Assembly: GCA_035493835.1 (NCBI GenBank)
Contig: DATJHO010000119.1
Coordinates: 1 to 64,000, forward strand
Reading direction: 5' to 3'
DNA length: 64,000 bases
Origin: DASZTU01 sp035493835
GTDB lineage: Bacteria > Pseudomonadota > Alphaproteobacteria > Rhizobiales > Devosiaceae
Both the position numbers and the translations under genes were made by a program. The notes under the pieces were generated by a model. That model saw only the letters and a program-made list of their open reading frames with translations, searched no databases and was not told the origin of the DNA. Below, piece by piece: positions 34,266 through 42,859 of this stretch. Each line of letters begins with the position of its first letter. Position 1 is the first letter of the stretch.

Positions 34266-35135
34266 GCGCATTCGGTTGCGTTCGCGGATCGCGTTGGCCA
34301 TGAGGTCGAGAAATTCATCGCCGTCGCGCACGGTCGCAAGATCGGCCGCTTCGACGGTATAACCGAAATTGTCGGCCAGTTGCTGATAGCGCGGCAGCCG
34401 GTCGTAGAGCAGGGCCTCGAAGCCCCAGGCGCCGAAATCGGCGGGATCGACGTCGTCGTCCCTCATGATGCCCTTGAGCTTCTGGTATTCGGCCCATTTG
34501 GCAACAAGAAAATCCGGCCGATAATACATCGGCTTGGGGCTGTCTTTGAAGCGGCGCACGAGTTCGGCGGCATCCTTTTCGGTGCCGCGGATATAGAGCA
34601 GGACCGAGTGCCCCGTCAGCGCCTTGATCACTGGATCTTCGGGATTGCCCGGATCGATCACCTCGATCAGCGAGCCGCCGGTATCGGCGATGAAATCATC
34701 GTAGTCGTAAAGCTCGTGCGCCCGGCGGATGAACTCGGGCACCTCGAGCAGCGCCAGCTTTTCGCCGGCTGCGTGCTGGGCCTGCCGCCGCTGGTACTCG
34801 GCCAGCGGCAGGCCGCCACGCGCGGGATCGCCAGGGCGACCCAGATAGGTCGACAGCGGGTCGAGGTTCGAGAAGGTGATGTTCGAGGTGATCTTGATCG
34901 AATCCGAGCGCAGCAGATCGCGCAGGAACGGCACCTTCATGGCCTCGGACTTGAAATTGTCGACGATGTACTCGCCCATGTGGCGGGTGCCGATGCGGTA
35001 ATCCACCGAATAGTGGAACCAGTGGCTCTTGCGCAGCAGTGCCGCGAGCCGCGTCTTGCCAACACCGGACATGCCGAACGCCGTCACCGCGTGGCGCGGG
35101 GCCGCCAGGAATGTTTCGGGCGTGTCGAACAGCAT
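34263..35135 (-). CDS. P-loop ATPase, conserved in alphaproteobacteria, role unknown
   Basis: 290 residues. Walker A GMSGVGKT at 21-28; VDYRIGTRHM and KLALLEVPEFIRRAHELYDYDDFIADTGG follow, with LIEVIDPGN and HSVLLYIRGTEKDAAELVRRF later. It looks like a compact NTPase acting on nucleotide or sugar substrates rather than an AAA machine. It is upstream of metA in the same direction with 135 bases between. I recognise it only as a conserved unnamed family. Confidence 0.65.
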   Translation of the reverse strand: MLFDTPETFLAAPRHAVTAFGMSGVGKTRLAALLRKSHWFHYSVDYRIGTRHMGEYIVDNFKSEAMKVPFLRDLLRSDSIKITSNITFSNLDPLSTYLGRPGDPARGGLPLAEYQRRQAQHAAGEKLALLEVPEFIRRAHELYDYDDFIADTGGSLIEVIDPGNPEDPVIKALTGHSVLLYIRGTEKDAAELVRRFKDSPKPMYYRPDFLVAKWAEYQKLKGIMRDDDVDPADFGAWGFEALLYDRLPRYQQLADNFGYTVEAADLATVRDGDEFLDLMANAIRERNRMR

Positions 35136-35306
35136 CAGCTTCTCTGCCTCGAATAACAGGCTTGCCGTTTAGACGATCGGCGAACTCCGCACAAGCCGCG
35201 CCAACTCGCGGCAATTTCTGCCGGGGGTTCGGCTCGATCTGCCGGGCTAGGGCACCGGGCGCCTGTCAGTACGGTAAAATTCGTACGCAAAATCAATGAG
35301 CTAAAA

Positions 35307-35325
35307 CTTGGCATCGCGCTTGCTT
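35307..35325 (+). promoter_or_regulatory. Sigma-54-type promoter before flgE
   Basis: CTTGGCATCGCGCTTGCTT has GG at 35310-35311 and GC at 35322-35323 with exactly ten bases between, as in the -24/-12 consensus TGGCAC-N5-TTGC. It lies 57 bases before the flgE start codon. Confidence 0.65.
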
Positions 35326-35381
35326 CATCAGTGGTGAGCCGGCGTCTCGATGGCGCCAAAATTCCATCTGGGGGTTCTTAC

Positions 35382-37157
35382 ATGGGTATCTACGGCGCTC
35401 TCTCTACGGCCGTTAATGGACTTTCTGCGCAGGCAACCGCGCTCGACAACATCTCGGGCAACATCGCGAACTCGCAGACCGTCGGCTACAAGCGCGTCGA
35501 CACATCGTTCGAGGACATGATCCCGGACGCTTCCTCCGGTCCGGTGGCGGGCTCGGTCACGGCTCAGGGCCTGGCGACGAACACCGTTTCCGGCACGATT
35601 TCGAGCTCTGATGTTGCGACCAACATGGCCATCAACGGCGGTGGCTTCTTCATGGTGGCGCAGCCCACGGGTACCAGCGGCGCCGGCGGCACCACCTTCT
35701 CGGGCACCAGCTACTACACGCAGCAGGGCGACTTCACGCTCAACAAGGACGGCTATCTGGTCAACAGCTCGGGTTTCTATCTCGAGGGTCTGGCGGTCGA
35801 TCCGACGACGGGTAAGTCTTCGGGCGCGGTTCCGAGCCCCATCCAGATCTCGAACTCCTTGCTGCCGGCGCAGCCGACGACCCAGATCGATTATCAGCTC
35901 AACCTGCCTTCGACGCCGCAGAATGGCGCCTATCAGGCGACCGTCCCCGGCAGCGAACTTCTGAACAGGAATGATTTCCTGCCCGTGGCTGCCGGAACCA
36001 CGACCGCGACCCTGACCGGCTCGGCGTTGACCGGTACCGCCAACGCCGCCACCGTCATGCAGCCCGGCTCGTCGCTGACCGTGACCGCGGGCGGCGTGAC
36101 GCAAACCTTCGATTTTTACGACAGCACTGTCACCGGCCCCTATGTGCCTCCTGCTGGGACAAACAACATCGGCATCGACGTTTCGGCGACCACGCCGGTC
36201 AGCGTCACCACTGCCCTCGCCAGCATCCAGACGGCGCTCCAGGGCGTCGGGGCCCCCTTTACCACCGCTACGGTCGGGCTGAACGGTGGCGGCAATGTCC
36301 AGGTCGGCCTCGGTTCCGACCTGACCGACAATCTGACCGTTGCCGACTCGACGAGCGGCCTCGGTCTCGGCAATACGATGGCCACGCCAATCGGTCCGGG
36401 ACCGGCCAGCATCACGGCTGCCCAGAACACCGACTTCCTCAACCAGTCGATCGCCGGCGGCGCCGTTACTGCCTATGCCTCCAACGGCTCGCCGGAAAAC
36501 GTGGTGTTCCGCTGGGTGAAGACCGACAGCTCGACTACGGGCGGTCAGGACACCTGGAATCTCTATTACACGTCCAATAGTGCCGCCACGGGCAGCCAGA
36601 CCATGTGGACCAATGTCGGGCAAAACTATACCTTCGACTCGAGTGGTGCGCTTGTCTCCCCGACGGGTACTACCGGCACCATCAGCGGCATGTCGGTAAA
36701 CGGCGTATCGCTTGGCAACGTTACCTTGAACTACGGCACCAACGGCATCACCCAATTCGGGGATTCCAGCGGTGAAGCTTCGGTCACGACGAACGATGCC
36801 AATGGCTATTCGGCGGGCCAGTTCAGCTCGATTGCGATCGACAATTCCGGTCGCGTGGTCGCTTCCTACACGAATGGGCAGCAGGTCGACGTGGCCCAGA
36901 TCGTGACCGCCAACTTCAACGGTGCGGACGCTCTGCAGCAGGTAAGTGGCAACGCCTTCGAGGCAACCGCGGACTCGGGCAGCCCGCTGATTTCCGAAAA
37001 TCCGAGCATCTCGGGCAGCGCGCTCGAGGCCTCCAACGTCGATATTTCCACCGAGTTCAGCAACCTGATTGTGACGCAGCAGGCCTATTCGGCCGGCGCC
37101 AAGGTCGTGACTACGGCGAACCAGATGCTGCAGACCGCCCTCAGCATGATCCAGTGA
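35382..37157 (+). CDS. flgE: Flagellar hook protein FlgE
   Basis: 591 residues, longer than enteric FlgE. N-terminal rod/hook motif GALSTAVNGLSAQATALDNISGNIANSQTVGYK and the C-terminal helix EASNVDISTEFSNLIVTQQAYSAGAKVV are both intact. The middle carries the FlgE D1/D2-like beta domains, with Thr/Gly/Ser-rich inserts. ATG 35382 has GGGGG upstream. It forms the universal joint outside the cell and starts a block followed by flgK and flgL, likely one operon under the sigma-54-type promoter. Confidence 0.94.
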   Translation: MGIYGALSTAVNGLSAQATALDNISGNIANSQTVGYKRVDTSFEDMIPDASSGPVAGSVTAQGLATNTVSGTISSSDVATNMAINGGGFFMVAQPTGTSGAGGTTFSGTSYYTQQGDFTLNKDGYLVNSSGFYLEGLAVDPTTGKSSGAVPSPIQISNSLLPAQPTTQIDYQLNLPSTPQNGAYQATVPGSELLNRNDFLPVAAGTTTATLTGSALTGTANAATVMQPGSSLTVTAGGVTQTFDFYDSTVTGPYVPPAGTNNIGIDVSATTPVSVTTALASIQTALQGVGAPFTTATVGLNGGGNVQVGLGSDLTDNLTVADSTSGLGLGNTMATPIGPGPASITAAQNTDFLNQSIAGGAVTAYASNGSPENVVFRWVKTDSSTTGGQDTWNLYYTSNSAATGSQTMWTNVGQNYTFDSSGALVSPTGTTGTISGMSVNGVSLGNVTLNYGTNGITQFGDSSGEASVTTNDANGYSAGQFSSIAIDNSGRVVASYTNGQQVDVAQIVTANFNGADALQQVSGNAFEATADSGSPLISENPSISGSALEASNVDISTEFSNLIVTQQAYSAGAKVVTTANQMLQTALSMIQ

Positions 37158-37243
37158 CGATGGCCTGAGGCTGGGCGCCAGCCACTTTTCTAGGAGCGAC
37201 GGAACAGAATGAGTCCGGCGTTTACATTGGTCGCGTGTTCAAC

Positions 37244-37270
37244 CGCAAAAGTGGCGCCCACTTTTGCGGC
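37244..37270. repeat. Perfect palindrome before flgK
   Basis: Twelve-base arms CCGCAAAAGTGG and CCACTTTTGCGG around CGC, ending 30 bases before the flgK ATG. The AAAAGTGG core matches the palindrome at 30380. Confidence 0.85.
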
Positions 37271-37299
37271 ACGCGCATTTTCCAGCAGGAGTTGATCTC

Positions 37300-39186
37300 A
37301 TGGGGCTGTCGACCACTCTAAGTAATGCGCTTTCCGGCCTGAGCACGGTGCAGGATAGTTTGGACGTTGTTTCTCGGAACATCTCGAATTCGGGGACGCC
37401 GGGATATAATCAGGAATCGCTCAGCGTCACCGATCAAACCGGCACGAGCGGCAATTCTGCGGTCGACTCGGGCCTTACCCGCGCGTTCGATCAGAGCCTG
37501 CAGAGCTACTTCACCAGCGAGACCTCTGACTCGGCCTATTCGAACGTCACCTCCAGCTACCTCAATCAGGTGCAGTCCTATCTGGGGACGCCGAGCGACA
37601 CGAGTTCGCTGTCGAGCGTCTACAATACCTTCGAGAGTTCGCTCAGTGCCCTGACGGCGAGCCCGGATGATTATTCGACCCGCGCCACCGTGGTCAGCAA
37701 TGCGCAGACGCTGGCTTCCGCGCTCAACGGGCTCACCGGCGACATCCAGGGACTGCGCCAGCAGACCAATCAGCAGATCACCAGTGACGTCAATACGGTC
37801 AACGCCTCGCTCCAGTCGCTGGTGACGGTCAACCAACAATTGCAGAGCCTGGGGACCGACCCCACGGCCCGCGCGGCGCTTGAAGATCAGCGCGACCAGC
37901 TCGTCACCCAGGTGGCCGGCATCGTCGATGTGAACGTCACCTACAACAACGATGGCAGCGTCTCGCTCGCGACGCGCTCGGGCGTCTCTCTTCTCGGCCA
38001 GCAAGCCTCGACCTTCTCGTTCACGCCGAATACCAATATCACCGCGAACTCGCAGGTCAGCAATGGCTCGGGCAATAGCGGTGTCGGCACGCTGACGCTT
38101 ACCGCACCCAACGGCACGTCCCTCGATGTGGTGCAGAACAACGTGCTGCAGTCGGGTGAGCTGGCGGGCCTCCTCGACCTGCGCGACAACACGCTGGTAC
38201 AGGCGCAGAACCAGCTCGACACCGTGGCCGGCTCCCTCGCCCAGTCGTTCTCGACCAACCAGACGGCGGGCACTGCGGCGACCAGCGGGTCGGCCAGCGG
38301 GTTTTCGGTCGATGTTTCGAATGTGCAGCCTGGCAATAGCGTGACGCTGAGCTACAGCGTTGGCGGCCAGTCGCAGACCGTCAATGTGGTCGACGTCACT
38401 GACAGCAGCAAGCTGCCGATGGACTACGTCGACAGCAACGGCAATCGCACCGTCGGCGTCGATTTCTCGGGCGGCGCCGCGAGCGTTGCCACCCAGCTGC
38501 AAACGGCCCTCGGCGGCAGCGTCCAGGTCTCCGGCGTGGATACCGCGGCTTCCGCCGGGCCACCTGCCGTCCCTGCTTCCGCCGTGCTGACTGTGCTCAA
38601 CAACGGCACGTCCAATACCGCCGTGAACAGCCTCGTCGCCCAAACCACCAGCACGGGGACGCAGGATGGTGGGCTGGGCTTTTCGCTGTTCGTTGACAAC
38701 GACAATACTGCCTATACCGGCAGCCTCGACGGGCAGGGACAGCAACTGGGCTTTGCCGGCCGCATCAGCGTCAATGCTGACGTGGTCGCCAACAACGACC
38801 TCCTGGTCGAGAACACGACCACGACGCCGATCGGTGACGTGGCCCGCGTCAATTATGTCTATGGCCAGCTGGATTCCCAGACCTATGGCCAGCCGCCGTC
38901 GAACACGTCCGGCCTTGGCGGATCGCTGAGCGGCACCGTCAGCAACATGATCTCGCAGATGGCGGACTTCCAGGGCGCCGCGGCGGCGTCAGCGCAGACG
39001 GACAGCGCCAACCATTCGGACACGATGGGCGCCATCACCACGCAGATGACCAGCGAGAACGGCGTCAACGTCAACGACCAAATGGCGCAACTCGTCCAAC
39101 TCCAGGCCGCCTATTCCGCCAATGCCCATGTGGTCTCGGTAGTGCAGGACCTGTTCAACACGCTGGAACAGGCGATGGGGTCATAG
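37300..39186 (+). CDS. flgK: Flagellar hook-associated protein 1
   Basis: 628 residues. N-terminus LSNALSGLSTVQDSLDVVSRNISNSGTPGYN and C-terminus VNDQMAQLVQLQAAYSANAHVVSVVQDLFNTLEQAM are the paired helices of HAP1. It forms the first junction between hook and filament. ATG 37300 has AGGAG eight bases upstream. The gap to flgL is 82 bases with no terminator seen. Confidence 0.93.
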   Translation: MGLSTTLSNALSGLSTVQDSLDVVSRNISNSGTPGYNQESLSVTDQTGTSGNSAVDSGLTRAFDQSLQSYFTSETSDSAYSNVTSSYLNQVQSYLGTPSDTSSLSSVYNTFESSLSALTASPDDYSTRATVVSNAQTLASALNGLTGDIQGLRQQTNQQITSDVNTVNASLQSLVTVNQQLQSLGTDPTARAALEDQRDQLVTQVAGIVDVNVTYNNDGSVSLATRSGVSLLGQQASTFSFTPNTNITANSQVSNGSGNSGVGTLTLTAPNGTSLDVVQNNVLQSGELAGLLDLRDNTLVQAQNQLDTVAGSLAQSFSTNQTAGTAATSGSASGFSVDVSNVQPGNSVTLSYSVGGQSQTVNVVDVTDSSKLPMDYVDSNGNRTVGVDFSGGAASVATQLQTALGGSVQVSGVDTAASAGPPAVPASAVLTVLNNGTSNTAVNSLVAQTTSTGTQDGGLGFSLFVDNDNTAYTGSLDGQGQQLGFAGRISVNADVVANNDLLVENTTTTPIGDVARVNYVYGQLDSQTYGQPPSNTSGLGGSLSGTVSNMISQMADFQGAAAASAQTDSANHSDTMGAITTQMTSENGVNVNDQMAQLVQLQAAYSANAHVVSVVQDLFNTLEQAMGS

Positions 39187-39268
39187 CGCCGGGCTTTTTG
39201 GGGACGGGCTTTTTGGATTGTCGCATCGGCCAAGTCAGGGCCGCCTGAACGGATCAAGGGAAATTTAA

Positions 39269-41191
39269 ATGACTACCATCAGCAATTCGATGTTTCCGCT
39301 GCCGGCGAGCTGGTCGGGCGTTTCCGACCTGGAAAACGAGATCAACACGCTGCAGGCGCAGCTCTCCTCGGGGATGAACGCGTCCGATCTCGCCGGAATG
39401 GGTTCGACGCGGTACCAGGACCTCACCGTCACCTCGCAGCTCAGCAAGATCAGCGCTTACGACACCAACATCAACACGGTGAACCTGCGCCTGCAGACGC
39501 AGAACAGCGTTGTGGAAGACGTCTCCACCATCACCGGCCAGGTCCGCGACGCGGCGCCCGACGGATATGGCACCGACAACACCAACATGGCTTCGGCCCC
39601 CGGTGTTGCCTCGCAGCAGCTCGATCAGGTGCTATCGAGCCTCAACACCGATATCAACGGTCACTATCTGTTTGGCGGCAGCGCTACCGAATCGGCGCCG
39701 GTGGCCACCACCGACGCAATCATGAACGGCTCGGGTGGGCTCGACGGCTTCACCACCGTCGCCGACCAGCAGTTGCAGGCTGATCAGGGCGGCATGAATG
39801 ATTGGCTGCAGGTCCAAACGCCTGCGGCCAGCGATACCACCACCGTTAGCGAAGATAACGTGCCCTACGGCACGAAGCTGGTCTCGGCGACGACCAGCGA
39901 CAGCTCGGCCATTACCCTGACGCAGCCAAGCGGGACGGCGCCGCAGTCGCTTTCCGTGCAATTCGCGAGTAACCCGACGGCAAACGACACGGTCGATGTC
40001 AACCTTACCCTGGCCGACGGTTCTCCCAGCACGGTCACAATGACCGCGGTCACGGGTACGCCGCAGAATCCTGGCGAATACCAGATTGGGGCGACGCCTC
40101 AGGCAACCGCGGCCAATTTCAATGCGGCGCTGAATTCGTCTTTGCAGGCCCAGGCGTCCTCACCCGATTATGGACGCGTGCAGGTGCAGGCCCCGGCGAG
40201 CGATACAACTGCGCTGACAGAAGACGGCGTGCCGTTCGGACTGAAGTTGGCCTCGGTCAGCACCAGCAACAGCTCGGCAATCAGCGTGACGCAGCCCACT
40301 CCAAGCGCGGCGCCGTCCTACACGCCGCCGGCGACGCTTTCTGTACAGTTCACCGGCACCCCTTCCGACGGCGACACCGTCAATATCGGGGTCACTCTCC
40401 CAGACGGCACCTCCGACACCATGACAATGACCGCCGTTACGGGGACACCGCAAAATCCCGGCGAATTCCAGATCGGGGCGACACCGCAGGAGACGGCGGC
40501 CAATTTCAATGCGGCGCTGACCTCGTCCGTGCAGACGGAGACGACATCGGGAAACTTCACCGTCGCTTCCAACTATGCAGCGGCCAACAATTTCTTCAAT
40601 GAAAGCGGCCAGAGCGTGCAGCGTGCCGCCGTCGGAGTTGACGGCACTTATGCCACGTCGACCGGATATCAGTCGGCCGCCCAGACGGCCGGCGACACCG
40701 TCCAGTGGTATCAGGGAGACAACAGCAGCAATGCGCTCTCGACCGTCTCCACCAAGGTCGATGACACGACCAACGTGAACTACGGCGTCGAGGCCAACCA
40801 GTACGGCTTTGCGAACATCATCAAGACCTTGGCGGTCCAGTCGATCCAGACCTATCCGACCGACACCGCGGCCGACACCGATGCGAGCCAGGCAAAATAT
40901 GATGCGGTCAGCGTGCGGACGACCACCAATCTATCGACGACCAACGAGACCAATGCAAATTCCCTCACTTCGATCGGCGTCAACCTCGGACTGGCGCAGA
41001 CCACGTTGCAAAACCTGACGACCCAGCACACGGCCTATTCTGCGCAATTGCAGGACATCGTGGGGACCGATGAGACGGCGGATCCGAACCTGGTCGCATC
41101 GCAATTGCTGCAGGTGCAGACGCAGCTCCAGGCGAGCTTTTCGGCGACCTCGATGATCAGCCAACTGCAGCTCGTGAATTATCTGAAGTAG
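39269..41191 (+). CDS. flgL: Flagellin-like hook-associated protein 3, enlarged
   Basis: 640 residues, nearly twice the usual FlgL. N-terminal coiled coil (LENEINTLQAQLSSGMNASDL), then the LNTDINGHYLFGGSATESAPV block typical of FlgL at about 130. Residues about 178-425 hold two tandem copies of a 120-residue beta domain, each opening with a V-x-EDxVPxGxKL pattern and sharing TVTMTAVTGTPQNPGE / TMTMTAVTGTPQNPGE and AANFNAAL. The C-terminal helices close the protein. It caps the hook-filament junction. Confidence 0.88.
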   Translation: MTTISNSMFPLPASWSGVSDLENEINTLQAQLSSGMNASDLAGMGSTRYQDLTVTSQLSKISAYDTNINTVNLRLQTQNSVVEDVSTITGQVRDAAPDGYGTDNTNMASAPGVASQQLDQVLSSLNTDINGHYLFGGSATESAPVATTDAIMNGSGGLDGFTTVADQQLQADQGGMNDWLQVQTPAASDTTTVSEDNVPYGTKLVSATTSDSSAITLTQPSGTAPQSLSVQFASNPTANDTVDVNLTLADGSPSTVTMTAVTGTPQNPGEYQIGATPQATAANFNAALNSSLQAQASSPDYGRVQVQAPASDTTALTEDGVPFGLKLASVSTSNSSAISVTQPTPSAAPSYTPPATLSVQFTGTPSDGDTVNIGVTLPDGTSDTMTMTAVTGTPQNPGEFQIGATPQETAANFNAALTSSVQTETTSGNFTVASNYAAANNFFNESGQSVQRAAVGVDGTYATSTGYQSAAQTAGDTVQWYQGDNSSNALSTVSTKVDDTTNVNYGVEANQYGFANIIKTLAVQSIQTYPTDTAADTDASQAKYDAVSVRTTTNLSTTNETNANSLTSIGVNLGLAQTTLQNLTTQHTAYSAQLQDIVGTDETADPNLVASQLLQVQTQLQASFSATSMISQLQLVNYLK

Positions 41192-41278
41192 TTTCGTTCT
41201 GTTGAAGCGGGCGGGTGAGCAAAATGTTTACCCGCCCGTGCCACCTTCGGACCCAATGCTGAGATTACGGAGTGTCCA

Positions 41279-41794
41279 ATGACCACCATCTCCTCCTCCG
41301 CCACGAGCTTTTACGACCTCGTCGGCAGTGGCACGAGTACGACTACCGACACGCCAAGCGATGACATCCTCACGGCCCTCGCGGCGAATTACACCGCCGT
41401 GGGCCAGGCCGCCTCTACGGCGACCACGCCGACGAATTACGTGCCGGTCGACCCCAACACCTACCTGGGAACCTGGACGGGGCAAAATAGCGATGGCAGC
41501 TCCGTCAGGGTGGCCATCACCAGCGTCTCCGGGTTCAAGGCGACCGTGCGCCTCCAGACCGGCAGTACGGTGACGCAGCAGCAGGTGCTCATCAGCAACA
41601 GCTCGTTCCACATCGGCGATTCGAAGTTCATGGTCACGAGCGAAGGCAGCGCGACAGTCATGACGGCCGTGACCGACCCCCTGACGGGTAACGTCTCAGT
41701 CGAACAGGCCAATCTGACTCAGCTTGGTTCGAGCGCGGACCCGACGTCGGCCGCGGCCACGGCTGCGGCGTCGTCTCTCGATATGCTGGCCTGA
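41279..41794 (+). CDS. Unknown protein of the flagellar cluster
   Basis: 171 residues, no signal peptide. The first five residues MTTIS repeat those of the FlgL protein upstream. A Ser/Thr-rich N-terminal third is followed by a compact domain of about 95 residues (YLGTWTGQNSDGSSVRVAIT, GFKATVRLQTG, SFHIGDSKFMVTSEG) that reads as antiparallel beta strands. It lacks flagellar helix signatures. It lies 87 bases after flgL in the same direction and before a terminator, so it is probably the last gene of the flgE operon, perhaps secreted with the axial proteins. Confidence 0.65.
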   Translation: MTTISSSATSFYDLVGSGTSTTTDTPSDDILTALAANYTAVGQAASTATTPTNYVPVDPNTYLGTWTGQNSDGSSVRVAITSVSGFKATVRLQTGSTVTQQQVLISNSSFHIGDSKFMVTSEGSATVMTAVTDPLTGNVSVEQANLTQLGSSADPTSAAATAAASSLDMLA

Positions 41795-41837
41795 AGACGG
41801 AGGGGGTGCCCCTCTGTTGCACCGCTGCGAACGTTGA

Positions 41838-41865
41838 AATTCCCGCGCAAGCGGGAATTTTCGTT
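41838..41865 (+). terminator. Terminator of the flgE-flgK-flgL operon
   Basis: A perfect nine-bp stem AATTCCCGC / GCGGGAATT with a GCAA tetraloop (41838-41859), then TTTCGTTTG. Confidence 0.88.
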
Positions 41866-41890
41866 TGTGCAGGAGCTCCGTCACCCGGGC

Positions 41891-41915
41891 AAAAAAATTC
41901 CCGCATGAGCGGGAA
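41891..41915 (-). terminator. Terminator after flaF
   Basis: On the minus strand TTCCCGC, loop TCAT, GCGGGAA, then a run of seven T. It faces the terminator at 41838. Confidence 0.88.
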
Positions 41916-41952
41916 CAGGCTGTTATCGAATTTGTAAATTTGGCCGGAGCGA

Positions 41953-42327
41953 TCAGTCGTGGGCGGAGCCGCGGAGCCCGGCAGCGATGTGGCGATTGAT
42001 GCGAACCAGGATGTCGAGCTTTTCGGGCGCCGGCGCCACCTGCAGCTCGGCGGTCTGCGTCAGCACGAAGATGCCGAGGTTGGCCATGTTCTGCCGGACG
42101 TCGAGCGGTAGCTGCGATTCTTCGTCGGTGACCGAGGTGACGAACACCGTCCAGATCTTGCGGTTGAATTTGAGCGCTTCCGGCAATTCGCCGGCCAGCA
42201 GCCCCCAGTCCTCGCGAATGCGTTGTAGGTGAGCCGCTGCCTGGGACAGCAGATTGGCCTCGAGATCACGCGGGGTCGATGTCTGGCGCGCCGCCTGCTG
42301 GTAGGCCTGCACCGCTAGGTTCTGCAT
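41953..42327 (-). CDS. flaF: Flagellar biosynthesis regulator FlaF
   Basis: 124 residues, all helical. Seen: MQNLAVQAYQQAARQTSTPRD at the start, EALKFNRKIWTVFVTSVTDEESQLP in the middle, ANLGIFVLTQTAEL later, matching FlaF. In alphaproteobacteria FlaF promotes flagellin synthesis and export while FlbT represses translation. Its start lies 62 bases inside flbT. Confidence 0.92.
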   Translation of the reverse strand: MQNLAVQAYQQAARQTSTPRDLEANLLSQAAAHLQRIREDWGLLAGELPEALKFNRKIWTVFVTSVTDEESQLPLDVRQNMANLGIFVLTQTAELQVAPAPEKLDILVRINRHIAAGLRGSAHD

Positions 42328-42703
42328 TTAGGGATTGCTCTCGTTCGAATTGGACCAGCCTTTTGGAGGCCTTGAGAGCTTTGTAGAGATTATTGGTTAA
42401 TATCTCATTATTGATTTCGCCGAGTATAGCAATACTTTTCGGCATCATCTGGGCCATGGCATTGACCAGGGTAAAATATTCTGTCTTGACGCCCTCAAAG
42501 CCGCCCTCGAGATACATCAGCTGTACTGCAAGGTAGATGAGCTTGGCCGTAGTGTCGGCATCGCCGGGCTTGAGAATATCTTTTTCGCGCAATATTGGCA
42601 GTTTGCCATCGATGGTCAGGCGCGTGCGTTGATCGGAATTGGTGATCACGCAGCTGCCGATGATCAGCCGTTCGCCGGGCTTCAGTTCGACCTTGAGCGA
42701 CAA
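42266..42703 (-). CDS. flbT: Flagellin translation repressor FlbT
   Basis: 145 residues. The N-terminus LKVELKPGERLIIGSCVITN and LYLEGG-like VQLMYLEGGFEG are diagnostic. The start is TTG 42703, which gives the usual FlbT N-terminus and has AAGGAG seven bases upstream. FlbT binds flagellin mRNA leaders in Caulobacter. The C-terminal 30 residues (Gly/Ala/Pro-rich) form an extension overlapping flaF by 62 bases. Confidence 0.92.
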   Translation of the reverse strand: MSLKVELKPGERLIIGSCVITNSDQRTRLTIDGKLPILREKDILKPGDADTTAKLIYLAVQLMYLEGGFEGVKTEYFTLVNAMAQMMPKSIAILGEINNEILTNNLYKALKASKRLVQFEREQSLNAEPSGAGLPAGGAPDIDPA

Positions 42704-42810
42704 GATCCACTCCTTCTTTGCAGCACGCGGGGGCAGGGCGGTCGCCGCGAAAGACCTCCGGTATGGCAGAAGGCAATCCGACTCAAGCAGCATGGCCGAA
42801 AACCGGGCAA

Positions 42811-42838
42811 AGAAAAAGGCGGGCCGAAGCCCGCCTTT
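42811..42838 (-). terminator. Flagellin terminator
   Basis: A perfect ten-bp stem AAAGGCGGGC / GCCCGCCTTT closed by a four-base loop, with TTTTTCTTT after it on the minus strand. Confidence 0.93.
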
Positions 42839-42859
42839 CCCCAAGTTCGTGTTTGCCGA

